This document shows, in pieces, positions 9,260 to 17,504 of a stretch of 37,560 nucleotides of DNA (within the stretch, counting starts at the first letter, position 1; each line of letters opens with the position of its first letter). Position numbers and translations under genes: made by a program. Under the pieces are notes generated by a model. That model was not told the DNA's origin and ran no database searches. It was given only the letters and a program-made list of their open reading frames with translations. The DNA comes from an uncultured Sphingomonas sp. (lineage in GTDB: Bacteria; Pseudomonadota; Alphaproteobacteria; Sphingomonadales; Sphingomonadaceae). Location of the stretch: assembly GCA_946482655.1 (NCBI GenBank), contig CAMLSA010000022.1:1-37560 (forward strand), in the 5' to 3' direction.

Positions 9260-9841
9260 GTGATACCCCGACCTCTGCTAGCATCGATGCTCGCGCTCCA
9301 GCTGGGCTGTCTCACAGCCTGCACCGAAACCGGCGGACTGCCCCTCGAGGCCGCGTCCGCTCTTCCTTCGTCCGACAATACCTATCGGGTCGGTCCAGGC
9401 GATGTGCTCCGCATCTCCACCTACATGGAGACGGACCTCACCAACACCTTCACGATCTTGCCGAACGGAAAACTTGCCTTCCCCCTGACGGGCGAAGTCG
9501 ACGTCGCGGGCATGACCACCGAAGAAATTCGCTTGATGCTCGAACAGAGACTCGGCGGCGGGATGGTCAAGAACCCGAAAGTCGCGGTGAACGTGGCCGA
9601 GTTCCGGCCGATCTACATCATGGGAGAGGTCGCAAAGCCCGGTCGCTACCCGTTCGAGCCCAATATGACCCTGCATCGTGCGGTCGCGGTCGCCGGCGGC
9701 TACACCGTGCGCGCCAACAGCCGTCAACTCATCCTCCATCGTGATGGCGATCAGGTTAATCGCAGAGTACCGCTCGAGGTGAGATCTCAGTTCGCGGTGC
9801 GGCCCGGAGACATATTGACTGTGCCGAAACGCTATTTCTGA
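9260..9841 (+). CDS. Short OPX-family polysaccharide export lipoprotein (Wza/GelD-like), system A
   Basis: 193 aa. The N-terminal signal peptide ends in a lipobox LTAC with Cys21 as the likely lipidated residue. The poly_export (PES) domain follows (YRVGPGDVLRISTYMETDLT), then a single SLBB-like domain (IYIMGEVAKPGRYPFEPNMT). The protein ends right after VRPGDILTVPKRYF. Classical Wza is about 380 aa, with extra domains and a C-terminal amphipathic helix that makes the outer-membrane pore. None of that is present here, so a separate beta-barrel is expected (see 12519-13940). The start is GTG at 9260 with GGGAGA 5-10 nt upstream. First gene of operon A2. Confidence 0.93.
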   Translation: MIPRPLLASMLALQLGCLTACTETGGLPLEAASALPSSDNTYRVGPGDVLRISTYMETDLTNTFTILPNGKLAFPLTGEVDVAGMTTEEIRLMLEQRLGGGMVKNPKVAVNVAEFRPIYIMGEVAKPGRYPFEPNMTLHRAVAVAGGYTVRANSRQLILHRDGDQVNRRVPLEVRSQFAVRPGDILTVPKRYF

Positions 9842-9847
9842 GGCCTT

Positions 9848-11128
9848 GTGCGGCACATCTTGGAACACATTGCCCGCCGGCGGGATCGGCTGGTAGCGAT
9901 CAGTGACCAGGCGCTGGTCGGGCTGGCCAATTTCGGGGCGCTGGCCGCGTTCGCCCGTTTGCTGCCGCGTGACGATTTCGCCGCGATCGGCGTCGCGGTA
10001 GCGATTCATTTTCTGATCTTCGGCTTCCACCGCGCCGCGATCGTTATGCCCTATATATTGAGCGCCAAGGACGAGCCCGATCCGGTGCCGCGCAGTGCGT
10101 GGGCATGGCTGGCGATGCGGGTGTCGCTGATGGTGGCGCTGCTTCTCTTCGCGACGGCGACCGGACTGGCGCTGGCGGGTGCATCGGTGTTCGCCGCAAA
10201 ATGCGCGCTCTACGCCGCGCTCCAGTCGCCCGCGCTGCTGCTCCAGGAGTTCGCCAAGCGGTGGCTCTACCAGCATCAGCGCGTCGGCAGTGTTCTGATC
10301 AGTTCGGTGGCTGGCTTCGTGCTGACTGCGGCGGGCATAGGCCTGCTGTTCATCATCGGCGCTCCGCCCATGCTCGCTTCGGCCATCCTGGGCGTGAGCG
10401 CGCTTGTCGTCGCGCTGATCGCATTCCTGCTGTGCCGTCCGTCGCGCGACGGCTGGTTGGTCCGGACAGCGACGCTGATCGGCCGGCGGCGCGAGTTCAC
10501 CCTGTGGCAGAGCCTCGCCCACATTCCCTACATCCTCTACAACAACGGCTATCCGCTGCTGCTGGCGCTGCTCACCGGGCCCGCGGCGACCGCCGGCTAC
10601 ACCGCGCTGCGCGCGCTGCTCTCGCCGGCAGTGAGCCTAATCAGTGCGGTGGACTCGACCGACAAGCTGCGCGCGATCGCCGCCTTCCACGAAGACGGCC
10701 CCCACGGAGCCAAGCGCTCGGCCGACCGCACCCGCCGGCTGCTGCTCGCGCTGAACGGTCCTTTCCTGCTGGCGGCGGCGATCTTCGCTTCGCCCTACCA
10801 GCAGTTCGTGCTGGGCCCGGCTTATCATCATCCCGCCGAAATGGCGGTGCTAGCGGCCTATTGCCTGCTGCTCAGCGTGAACCAGCCTTTCGAGACGTTC
10901 CTGGTCGTCCAGGAAAAAGCCCGCATCCTGATGTTCTCGCGCTGTCTGAGCGCCGCCCTGGCGATCGGCGGGCTGCTGCTGCTCGCCCCCGCGCTGGGCC
11001 TGCTCGGCGCGGCCATCGCGCTGTTGGTGGCGCAAGCCTGCAATTTGGCTGCCTTGTGGTGGCTTAGCCAGCAGCAGCTTCGCGTGCCTCGATTTCAACA
11101 GCAAGAAGCGGTGATGACAACCGCATGA
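9848..11128 (+). CDS. Wzx-like polysaccharide flippase (MOP superfamily), system A
   Basis: 426 aa hydrophobic protein with about 11-12 predicted membrane segments. Its layout resembles O-antigen/EPS flippases of the MATE/MOP superfamily: an N-terminal FGALAAFARLLPRDDFAAIG segment and a C-terminal block of paired helices (LLLLAPALGLLGAAIALLVA). It begins with GTG at 9848, 6 bp after the OPX stop, so it is co-transcribed. Sequence conservation in this family is low and the call rests on topology and neighbourhood. It would move the undecaprenyl-linked repeat unit across the inner membrane. It is distinct from the second flippase at 24703-26154. Confidence 0.75.
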   Translation: MRHILEHIARRRDRLVAISDQALVGLANFGALAAFARLLPRDDFAAIGVAVAIHFLIFGFHRAAIVMPYILSAKDEPDPVPRSAWAWLAMRVSLMVALLLFATATGLALAGASVFAAKCALYAALQSPALLLQEFAKRWLYQHQRVGSVLISSVAGFVLTAAGIGLLFIIGAPPMLASAILGVSALVVALIAFLLCRPSRDGWLVRTATLIGRRREFTLWQSLAHIPYILYNNGYPLLLALLTGPAATAGYTALRALLSPAVSLISAVDSTDKLRAIAAFHEDGPHGAKRSADRTRRLLLALNGPFLLAAAIFASPYQQFVLGPAYHHPAEMAVLAAYCLLLSVNQPFETFLVVQEKARILMFSRCLSAALAIGGLLLLAPALGLLGAAIALLVAQACNLAALWWLSQQQLRVPRFQQQEAVMTTA

Positions 11129-11174
11129 GACGGATGATGCCGAAGGCTCCCGATCACCAGGCAAGGAACATTAT

Positions 11175-12479
11175 ATGCGTTTAGCGATCATCGGCACGGG
11201 CTATGTTGGGTTGGTATCGGGGGCGTGCTTTTCCGAGTTCGGCCATGAGGTGACATGCGTCGACATCAACGAGGCCACGATTGCGAAGCTGAAGGCGGGA
11301 GAAATCCCGATCTACGAGCCTGGGCTCGATGAGTTGGTCAAGCGCAATAGCCGCTTCGAGCGATTGAAGTTCACCAGCGACATTAAGGAAGGGGTGAAGG
11401 ACGCCGAGGCGGTGTTCATCGCGGTAGGGACGCCCTCCCGGCGTGGCGACGGCCATGCCGATCTCTCCTATGTCTACGCCGCCGCCCAGCAAGTGGCGGA
11501 GTCGGTGACCCGGCCTTGCGTCATCATCACCAAATCGACTGTGCCGGTAGGCACCGCCAAGCATGTCGCGGCGATCGTGGCCAAGGCCCGGCCCGAGCTG
11601 TCGATCGAGGTGGCCTCGAACCCCGAGTTCCTGCGCGAGGGATCGGCGATCGAAGACTTCATGCGCCCGGATCGAGTGGTGTGCGGAACATCGAGTGAGA
11701 GCGCCCAGCAAGTGCTGCGAGACATTTATCGTCCGCTGTCGCTGCGTGAGGTGCCGATCCTGTTCGTCGAGTGCGAAACCTCCGAAATGATCAAATATGC
11801 CGCCAATGCGTTCCTCGCGGTCAAGATCACCTTCATCAACGAGATCGCCGACCTGTGCGAAAGGACCGGCGCCAATGTCCAGAACGTCGCCAAGGGCATC
11901 GGCATGGACAACCGGATCGGCGGAAAATTCCTCCACGCGGGCCCCGGCTATGGCGGTTCCTGCTTCCCCAAGGACACAACCGCCTTGCTCAAGACCGCCG
12001 AGGACTATGAGACGCCGATGCAGATCGTGAAGGCGACGGTCGACGTCAACAACCAGCGCAAGCGGATGATGGGACGGCGGGTGATCGCGGCAGCGGGAGG
12101 CTCGGTCGACGACAAGAAAATCGCGCTGCTCGGCCTCACCTTCAAACCCAACACTGACGACATGCGCGACAGCCCCAGCATCGACATCGTCCGCGTCCTC
12201 CAGGACAATGGCGCCAAGGTCAGCGCCTTTGATCCCGAAGGCCGACGCCAAGCCGAGACCATGCTCGAAAATGTCGAGTTCGCCGAGGATGCCTATGATG
12301 CGATGGACGGCGCTGACGCGCTGGTCCTCGTTACCGAATGGAACGAGTTCCGGGCGCTCGATCTCGACCGCGTCAAGCGCCTGCTCAAGACACCGACCAT
12401 TGTTGACCTGCGTAACGTTTATAGACCAGAACAGATGAGCGCGGCTGGGTTCAACTACACCTCGATTGGTAGACCATGA
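11175..12479 (+). CDS. ugd: UDP-glucose 6-dehydrogenase
   Basis: 434 aa, the standard length. The N-terminal Rossmann motif is GTGYVG (MRLAIIGTGYVGLVSGACFS). The catalytic cysteine motif GGSCFPKDT has Cys at about residue 263, and the C-terminal UDP-binding domain includes GLTFKPNTDDMRDSPSI. It oxidises UDP-glucose to UDP-glucuronate with two NAD+, supplying a uronic acid donor in the cytoplasm. AAGGA lies upstream of the ATG. Its place in operon A2 suggests that polymer A contains glucuronate or a sugar derived from it. Confidence 0.97.
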   Translation: MRLAIIGTGYVGLVSGACFSEFGHEVTCVDINEATIAKLKAGEIPIYEPGLDELVKRNSRFERLKFTSDIKEGVKDAEAVFIAVGTPSRRGDGHADLSYVYAAAQQVAESVTRPCVIITKSTVPVGTAKHVAAIVAKARPELSIEVASNPEFLREGSAIEDFMRPDRVVCGTSSESAQQVLRDIYRPLSLREVPILFVECETSEMIKYAANAFLAVKITFINEIADLCERTGANVQNVAKGIGMDNRIGGKFLHAGPGYGGSCFPKDTTALLKTAEDYETPMQIVKATVDVNNQRKRMMGRRVIAAAGGSVDDKKIALLGLTFKPNTDDMRDSPSIDIVRVLQDNGAKVSAFDPEGRRQAETMLENVEFAEDAYDAMDGADALVLVTEWNEFRALDLDRVKRLLKTPTIVDLRNVYRPEQMSAAGFNYTSIGRP

Positions 12480-12518
12480 GGTAGGGATGAACACCGGCGC
12501 AAGCAGGGGAATGGGCGC

Positions 12519-13940
12519 TTGGAACCGAAATTGAAAAAGAGCGCATTGTCGCTCGGCGGCTGGGTGGTCGCGGCCGGAATGTCGGCCGCCGCGCATGGGC
12601 AGATGCCGCAGCCGGGAACGATCCCGGACTTGGGCGCTTCACAACCGCCCCGGCTTCCGGATTTGGGTGGAACTGCGCAAGGGGCGCCGACGCCCGCGAC
12701 CCAGCCGGTGACGACCACCCGCCCCCGGCCCCTCGCCCCGCCGGGGCAGATATTGCGCCCGCCGCCGCCGATCGGCTCCTATGTCCGCAGCGTCGCAGAT
12801 GAGCCACGGCCGGAGTGGGATCCGCTGGGCGTTCCGGTGGGGGCGCTGCTGATCTATCCGTCGTTGGGAATCGAAGCGCTGGGCAAGACCAATGTCCGCG
12901 CCACCGAAAACGGCCGTAGATCGGATGTGGCCGCAGTGGCGACCGCGGGGCTGGCGGCCGAGAGCAATTGGGGCCGACATTATGTCGGGACCGAAGGCTA
13001 TTACCGGCGAACCGAATGGGCGACGCTGGAGGATGAGAGCCGGTCCGAATTCGGCGCGTTGGCGCGCCTTCGCTACGACATAACTGCGATATCCAATCTA
13101 AGCGCGGTCGCCCAATTCGACCGGCTTACTCAGCCGCGCGAAGACATCAACGCGCCCGACAATGCCCGCATTCCGGCGCAGATTGACCGTATGCGCGGCA
13201 ATATCTCCTATCAGAGGGATAACGGTCTGACTTTGGTTGACGCCGATATCACGGTGGACCGCCGCACCTATCGCTCGACAGTCTCGTTCAACGGCAACAG
13301 AATCGATCAGAGCGCACGCGATTTCACACGATACCAGGGTTCACTCCGGGTGGGCTACGCGGTTTCCGGTTCGGCCTCGCTGATCGTCGCGGGCAGCCTC
13401 AACAAGCGCGTCTTCGACCGGCTTTCGGACGGGATCAACCGGAGTTCGAGCGGCGGAACTTTGGAGGCCGGTCTCTTGTTTCGTCCCAGTGATCTATTGT
13501 CGGCCGAAGTGAGGGCAGGCTATCTGATGCAAAACTTCAGATCGCCGCAGCTGAACGATGCGAAGGGATTGAGCCTGACCGCCAATGTCGTCTGGAATGC
13601 GCTGCCCCGCACCAGCTTTCGGCTCGAGGCGACACGGAGGGTCAGCGAGTCCAGCTCGTCGGTTGTCCAGTCTCAGATTCTCACGCGGGGAACCTTTGGT
13701 ATCGATCGGGAGATATTGCCAAATCTGATCGCCACCGTGGAGGCGAATTATGAGCATATCAATTACATCGGAATCGATCGGGACGCATCTCTCTACAGCG
13801 CCGCGCTCAAGGGCCGCTATCTGATGAGCAGACTCACCAGCGTGACCTTCTCGGTCGAACATGTCCGCCGCACGGCAACGGTATCAGCCGACCGATTTTC
13901 GGGACAGCAGGCAAGGATAGGGATCCGGTTCACGCTATGA
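12519..13940 (+). CDS. Outer-membrane beta-barrel protein of the EPS export system A
   Basis: 473 aa from TTG at 12519; a TTG at 12531 (giving MKKSALSLGG...) is an alternative start with a more usual signal peptide. A Pro-rich linker follows the signal peptide (roughly residues 28-90). The rest consists of alternating amphipathic strands with aromatic girdles and many N/D/R turns, ending in RIGIRFTL, a C-terminal beta-signal with a hydrophobic last residue pair. It resembles the BBP2_2/EpsL-type barrels found in EPS clusters. The presence of a short OPX (9260) in the same operon supports a role as the outer-membrane channel. It has a paralogue-like counterpart in system B (31862-33178). Confidence 0.82.
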   Translation: MEPKLKKSALSLGGWVVAAGMSAAAHGQMPQPGTIPDLGASQPPRLPDLGGTAQGAPTPATQPVTTTRPRPLAPPGQILRPPPPIGSYVRSVADEPRPEWDPLGVPVGALLIYPSLGIEALGKTNVRATENGRRSDVAAVATAGLAAESNWGRHYVGTEGYYRRTEWATLEDESRSEFGALARLRYDITAISNLSAVAQFDRLTQPREDINAPDNARIPAQIDRMRGNISYQRDNGLTLVDADITVDRRTYRSTVSFNGNRIDQSARDFTRYQGSLRVGYAVSGSASLIVAGSLNKRVFDRLSDGINRSSSGGTLEAGLLFRPSDLLSAEVRAGYLMQNFRSPQLNDAKGLSLTANVVWNALPRTSFRLEATRRVSESSSSVVQSQILTRGTFGIDREILPNLIATVEANYEHINYIGIDRDASLYSAALKGRYLMSRLTSVTFSVEHVRRTATVSADRFSGQQARIGIRFTL

Positions 13941-14007
13941 TGCCCTTGACCTGTCCTATGTTGCCAGTCCAAATTATGCGGCGTTGCAGCATGCTGAGGA
14001 ATGCGCG

Positions 14008-15141
14008 ATGCTGAACCTGTTGATGCTCGCATCGGCACTGCTCCTGCTGATGTTCATACACCCTTATGTCAGCTATCCGATCAGCCTGCTGCTGTTTCGC
14101 GAGCGGCCGATCATGAAGGGTAGCGGTCCGCGGCCGCGTTCGGCTGCCCTGTTGTTTGCTGCCTATAATGAGGAACGCTCGTTACCGGCCAAGCTTGCCA
14201 ACATCGCGGAGATCAAGGCACGACACCCCGACATCGAAGTACTCGCCTATTCGGACATGAGCGCCGACCGCACCCGCGACATGCTCGAGGCGCATTGCGA
14301 CCTTCTGCGCCTGATTCCGAGCAGCGAGCGCACCGGCAAGGCGACCGGCATGCGGCTCATGGTCGCCTCGACCGATGCTGAGATCTGCATCTTCACGGAT
14401 GCCAATGTCATCCTCGACCCCGCCAGCATCGACCGGCTGCTCGACTATTTCACCGACCCGACCGTAGGGGGCGTCGCCGGCACGCTACGCTATATCAACG
14501 ACGGCGACAGCCTGACGGCCGAGGTCAGCGGCCTATATTGGCGCCTCGAAGAATGGATCAAACGCCGTGAATCACGCTGCGGGTCAATCATGGGCGCCGA
14601 CGGGTCGATCTTCGCGACGCGCCGTTCGCTCTATCCCATGGTGCCTTCGCACCTGCTTGACGACATGACCGTATCGATGAGCACGATTTTCGCGGGTTAT
14701 CGCCTGATTCATGCCGACGACGTGATCGCCTACGAGAAGAATGCGACCGCAGCGAGCGACGAATTCCGCCGCAAGCGCCGGATCGCCTGCCGCGCCTTCA
14801 ACACCCACCGTCATCTCTGGCCGCAGATCGAGCGTACCTTCCCATCCGCGGACATCTATAAATATATTTCGCACAAGGTGCTGCGTTGGCTCGGATTGCC
14901 GATATTGATCCTCGCCGCTCTCTGCGCGACCGGCGCGCTGCTGCTCGCCGGCGAACCGGCCTGGGCGCTCGGCCTGTGGGCGATGGCGGGCACGGCGCTG
15001 TTGCTGGCGCGGGCTCGGATTCGTCCGTTCAGTCAGCTTGCCGAGATTTTGTGGTCGATCAGCGCAATCTTCGTCGGGCTGACCGACAGCTGGCGCGGCC
15101 AGACTTACCAGACCTGGGCACCGGCCAAGTCGCGCGACTAA
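14008..15141 (+). CDS. Glycosyltransferase family 2, membrane-associated
   Basis: 377 aa. An N-terminal membrane segment is followed by a GT-A domain: ALLFAAYNEE (nucleotide-binding start), IFTDANVILD (DxD region TDAN), MGADGSIFATRR, and LLDDMTVSM (acceptor-side acidic motif). RRKRRIACRAFNTH stands where processive or membrane GT2 enzymes have R/QxxRW. Two or more C-terminal membrane segments close the protein. ATG 14008 is preferred over the upstream TTG at 13984 because GAGGA lies at 13996-14000. Last gene of operon A2, 67 bp after the barrel gene. It probably extends the system A repeat unit; the donor is unknown. Confidence 0.88.
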   Translation: MLNLLMLASALLLLMFIHPYVSYPISLLLFRERPIMKGSGPRPRSAALLFAAYNEERSLPAKLANIAEIKARHPDIEVLAYSDMSADRTRDMLEAHCDLLRLIPSSERTGKATGMRLMVASTDAEICIFTDANVILDPASIDRLLDYFTDPTVGGVAGTLRYINDGDSLTAEVSGLYWRLEEWIKRRESRCGSIMGADGSIFATRRSLYPMVPSHLLDDMTVSMSTIFAGYRLIHADDVIAYEKNATAASDEFRRKRRIACRAFNTHRHLWPQIERTFPSADIYKYISHKVLRWLGLPILILAALCATGALLLAGEPAWALGLWAMAGTALLLARARIRPFSQLAEILWSISAIFVGLTDSWRGQTYQTWAPAKSRD

Positions 15142-15191
15142 AGACTCTTCTTCAGGGTTCGACGAGTTCGATCAGGCGATGGCCCGGCCCG

Positions 15192-15428
15192 TCAAAGCAT
15201 CCTGATCGCAAGGAAGATCAGGCCCCAGAGTGCGGCTGCCGAACCGGCGATGAAAAGCATTCGGACCGGCCTGGGCCACTTTTTGCTGCGATCGGGAAGC
15301 TCGGAATAGGGCCGTCTGTCGACCGCAGGCTGGCCGGCGCCACTGTCCGAGCGACCGATCTTATCCTTGCCCGTGGGAAGGTCCGCTGCCCGACTAACGG
15401 CATTTCCAGTCTTCGCACTGTCCCGCAT
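15192..15428 (-). CDS. Small single-pass membrane protein, unknown function
   Basis: 78 aa from ATG 15428, which follows GGGGATGG; a GTG at 15476 would add 16 residues. The first 50 residues are polar, with a D/R/G/S-rich composition, then a basic stretch (RSKKWPRPVR) leads into one C-terminal membrane segment (MLFIAGSAAALWGLIFLAIR). This is a tail-anchored-like topology. I do not recognise the family. It sits tail-to-tail with the GT2 gene (stop 15141). The good start signal, sensible topology and the charge step before the membrane segment argue that it is real. Confidence 0.55.
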   Translation of the reverse strand: MRDSAKTGNAVSRAADLPTGKDKIGRSDSGAGQPAVDRRPYSELPDRSKKWPRPVRMLFIAGSAAALWGLIFLAIRML

Positions 15429-15959
15429 AAGCCAACCATCCCCTGATCTCGGCGTACCGAAAATCGTTCCTGTCACCTACACGGCTTACCGTTCACCGCG
15501 TTACAACAACGGGCCACCGCTGGGCGCATTAGCCCTCAAATAGCTTCCGTCCCTTCTAACGACAAGCAATTTCGGGGGCATAACGAAGGTAAATGCTCCA
15601 GAATCGGCCAATTTGTCTGCTCGGAAAAACCCTATCGCCATGAAACCGAGACTATACGCCGAACGTTACGTCTCCGCCATTCACGGAGGAACCAAGCCGG
15701 TGGTCCGGTGTTGCGGGGAACCATTGGCGAGATGCTCAAAAGGCAGCGACGACACGCGATCCCGCGGCCGGCGAGACAAGGGGTTGCCGAAGGGTTTCAT
15801 GCATCTCATCCATAATGATCTCAAGAACAGCGCGATCGTTCACTGTATCCCAACGCTAAAGCGCGCTGGCGCGCCGATCGCCAGGCCCCCCCGCGTGCTC
15901 TTCTTCACCAAGGCCGAACGCGCAGGGCTCATCGGCCGTCTCGCCAAACTGCCTGTGCG
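15429..15959. other. Spacer upstream of the anchored GH16 gene; one doubtful small ORF
   Basis: 531 bp with no certain gene. Its first half (to about 15640) is less GC-rich and probably carries promoters in both directions. A GGAAC at 15688-15692 followed by TGTT at 15709-15712 (16-bp spacer) loosely resembles the alphaproteobacterial EcfG stress promoter, but with a poor -10. A plus-strand open frame (15613-15963, ATG 15642 inside) ends in a GTGA overlap with the GH16 start; it is listed separately. Confidence 0.4.
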
Positions 15960-15963
15960 GTGA
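15642..15963 (+). CDS. Doubtful small ORF coupled to the GH16 gene
   Basis: About 106 aa from ATG 15642. It has no recognisable domain. The second half (from FMHLIHNDLKNSAIVHC to FFTKAERAGLIGRLAKL) uses mostly G/C third positions like its neighbours, and the stop overlaps the GTG start of the GH16 gene (GTGA), as in coupled genes. The first half is Arg/Cys-rich and looks non-coding. It could be a leader peptide gene, a decayed gene end or chance. No strong ribosome binding site was found. Confidence 0.2.
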
Positions 15964-17504
15964 AGCGATCGCACTGGATATGGGCGGCTGGACTGGCCGC
16001 CGCGGTGCTGCTGGCGATGGGGATGGCCTTGCTGCTCAGGGCCCCGCCCCAACCCAGGCCCGAGAAGCCCATTCGACCGCCACTCCCGTTGGTCGAGCGC
16101 CGTCCGGGACCCGAGGCGAAGAATGTGATCCTTGTGAGGGGTCGCGCCGGTCAGCGCGTCCGGGGTTCACCGCTCGACGACAAGCTTGTGGAGAAAAGCC
16201 AGGGTTCGATCCTGATCGGCCTCGGCGGTAACGACACCTATCAGGCCCCCGACGAGAGGACCCGCATCGTCGAGCGCCCCGGCCAGGGCATCGATACGAT
16301 CGAGACATGGAACAGCTTCAAGGTGCCGCCGCACGTCGAGAACCTGGTCCTCGTAGGCCAATATTCGACCGGTACCGCCGCGCGCGGCGGTTCACTGCTG
16401 ACCAGCAAGGGGCTGGCAAATGTTCTAGAAAGCGGGCCGGGAAGCGACACCATGATCGCCGACCCGGAGGCGAAACAAACGGTCTTCCTGTTCCACCCGG
16501 GTTCGGGGGTCGACGCAGTGTTCAACTTCGAGGCGCAAGGCGACTCGCATGACTACATCCGATTGACCTATCCTGGCCTTTGTGATTTCGCGGAGGTCAG
16601 GCAGCGGCTGACGCCCCTGGGCGGCAACGATACGCTGCTAACGCTCACCCCGCGCGACAAGATCCTGATCAAGGGCATTCGCCCCGCCGCTTTGCGATCC
16701 GAGCATTTCCTGCTTTGCTTCATGCCGGACGAGATGGAGCTGGTGTTCGAGGACCAGTTCGACACGCTTTCGCTTTATGATCGGCACAGCAAGACCGGCC
16801 GATGGAAGACCGCCTATATCCATGCTCCCGCCGATGGGCAGAAATCGCTCGATGCCCGCCGGCTCACCGGCAACGATGACCAGCAGATCTATGTCGACCC
16901 CGCCTATGCCGGCAATCCGGCCGTCTCGGCGCTCCCCCTTGGGCTCAACCCGTTCAGCGCCGCCGACGGGATGCTCTCGGTCCGTGCCTGGCGCTTGCCG
17001 CCTGAGAAGCGCGCCAAATTGTGGGGCATAAACTTCGCCTCGGGGCTGCTCACCAGCGAACCCAGCTTCACCCAAACCTATGGCTATTATGAAATCCGCG
17101 CCGAGCTGCCCCAGGTCAAGGGGATGTTCCCCGCCTTTTGGCTGCTGCCAGCGTCGGGGAAATGGCCGCCCGAGATCGATATCATGGAGAATGTCGCCCA
17201 GGATTTCGTGACCTGCGGCATGGTCCTACCCGAAAGGAAGCTCGCCTTCTTCGTCCGATTCCATGGCGGCGTGCGGGGCATGCACCGCTATGGCGTGCTG
17301 TGGACACCCAGCCGCATCAGCTGGATATTCGACGGCCAGGTGGTCGGCTCCACGGCGACCCCGCCATCGCTGAACCAGCCCATGTACATGCTGCTCAACC
17401 TCGCCGTCGGCGGAAAATGGCCGGGATCTCCTCGACCCGATTTCCGTTCGGCGGAGATGAAGGTCGATTATATCCGCGTCTATCGTTGGGACGCACCCAA
17501 ATGA
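15960..17504 (+). CDS. Membrane-anchored GH16 glycoside hydrolase with N-terminal degenerate RTX-like module
   Basis: 514 aa. An N-terminal anchor or signal segment (WIWAAGLAAAVLLAMGMALL) is followed by a Pro-rich linker. Residues of about 55-255 form a module related to hemolysin-type Ca-binding proteins (GLGGNDTYQAPDERTRIVERPG), with few intact nonapeptides. The C-terminal GH16 beta-jelly-roll runs from about 260 to 510 (MELVFEDQFDTLSLYD; TYGYYEIRAELPQVKGMFPA). The catalytic motif EIDIME is complete: E405, D407, E410. GH16 enzymes cleave beta-1,3/1,4-glucans or related EPS, as ExsH and ExoK do for succinoglycan. The start is GTG at 15960 and the stop overlaps the next gene (ATGA). It is a paralogue of 34027-36741 but lacks the C-terminal RTX repeats. 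It probably trims EPS in the periplasm. Confidence 0.9.
   Translation: MKRSHWIWAAGLAAAVLLAMGMALLLRAPPQPRPEKPIRPPLPLVERRPGPEAKNVILVRGRAGQRVRGSPLDDKLVEKSQGSILIGLGGNDTYQAPDERTRIVERPGQGIDTIETWNSFKVPPHVENLVLVGQYSTGTAARGGSLLTSKGLANVLESGPGSDTMIADPEAKQTVFLFHPGSGVDAVFNFEAQGDSHDYIRLTYPGLCDFAEVRQRLTPLGGNDTLLTLTPRDKILIKGIRPAALRSEHFLLCFMPDEMELVFEDQFDTLSLYDRHSKTGRWKTAYIHAPADGQKSLDARRLTGNDDQQIYVDPAYAGNPAVSALPLGLNPFSAADGMLSVRAWRLPPEKRAKLWGINFASGLLTSEPSFTQTYGYYEIRAELPQVKGMFPAFWLLPASGKWPPEIDIMENVAQDFVTCGMVLPERKLAFFVRFHGGVRGMHRYGVLWTPSRISWIFDGQVVGSTATPPSLNQPMYMLLNLAVGGKWPGSPRPDFRSAEMKVDYIRVYRWDAPK

Noticed and set aside
9278..10522. 414-aa open frame on the minus strand
   Set aside because: Antisense across both the OPX and flippase genes, which have clear family motifs; composition is that of a shadow.
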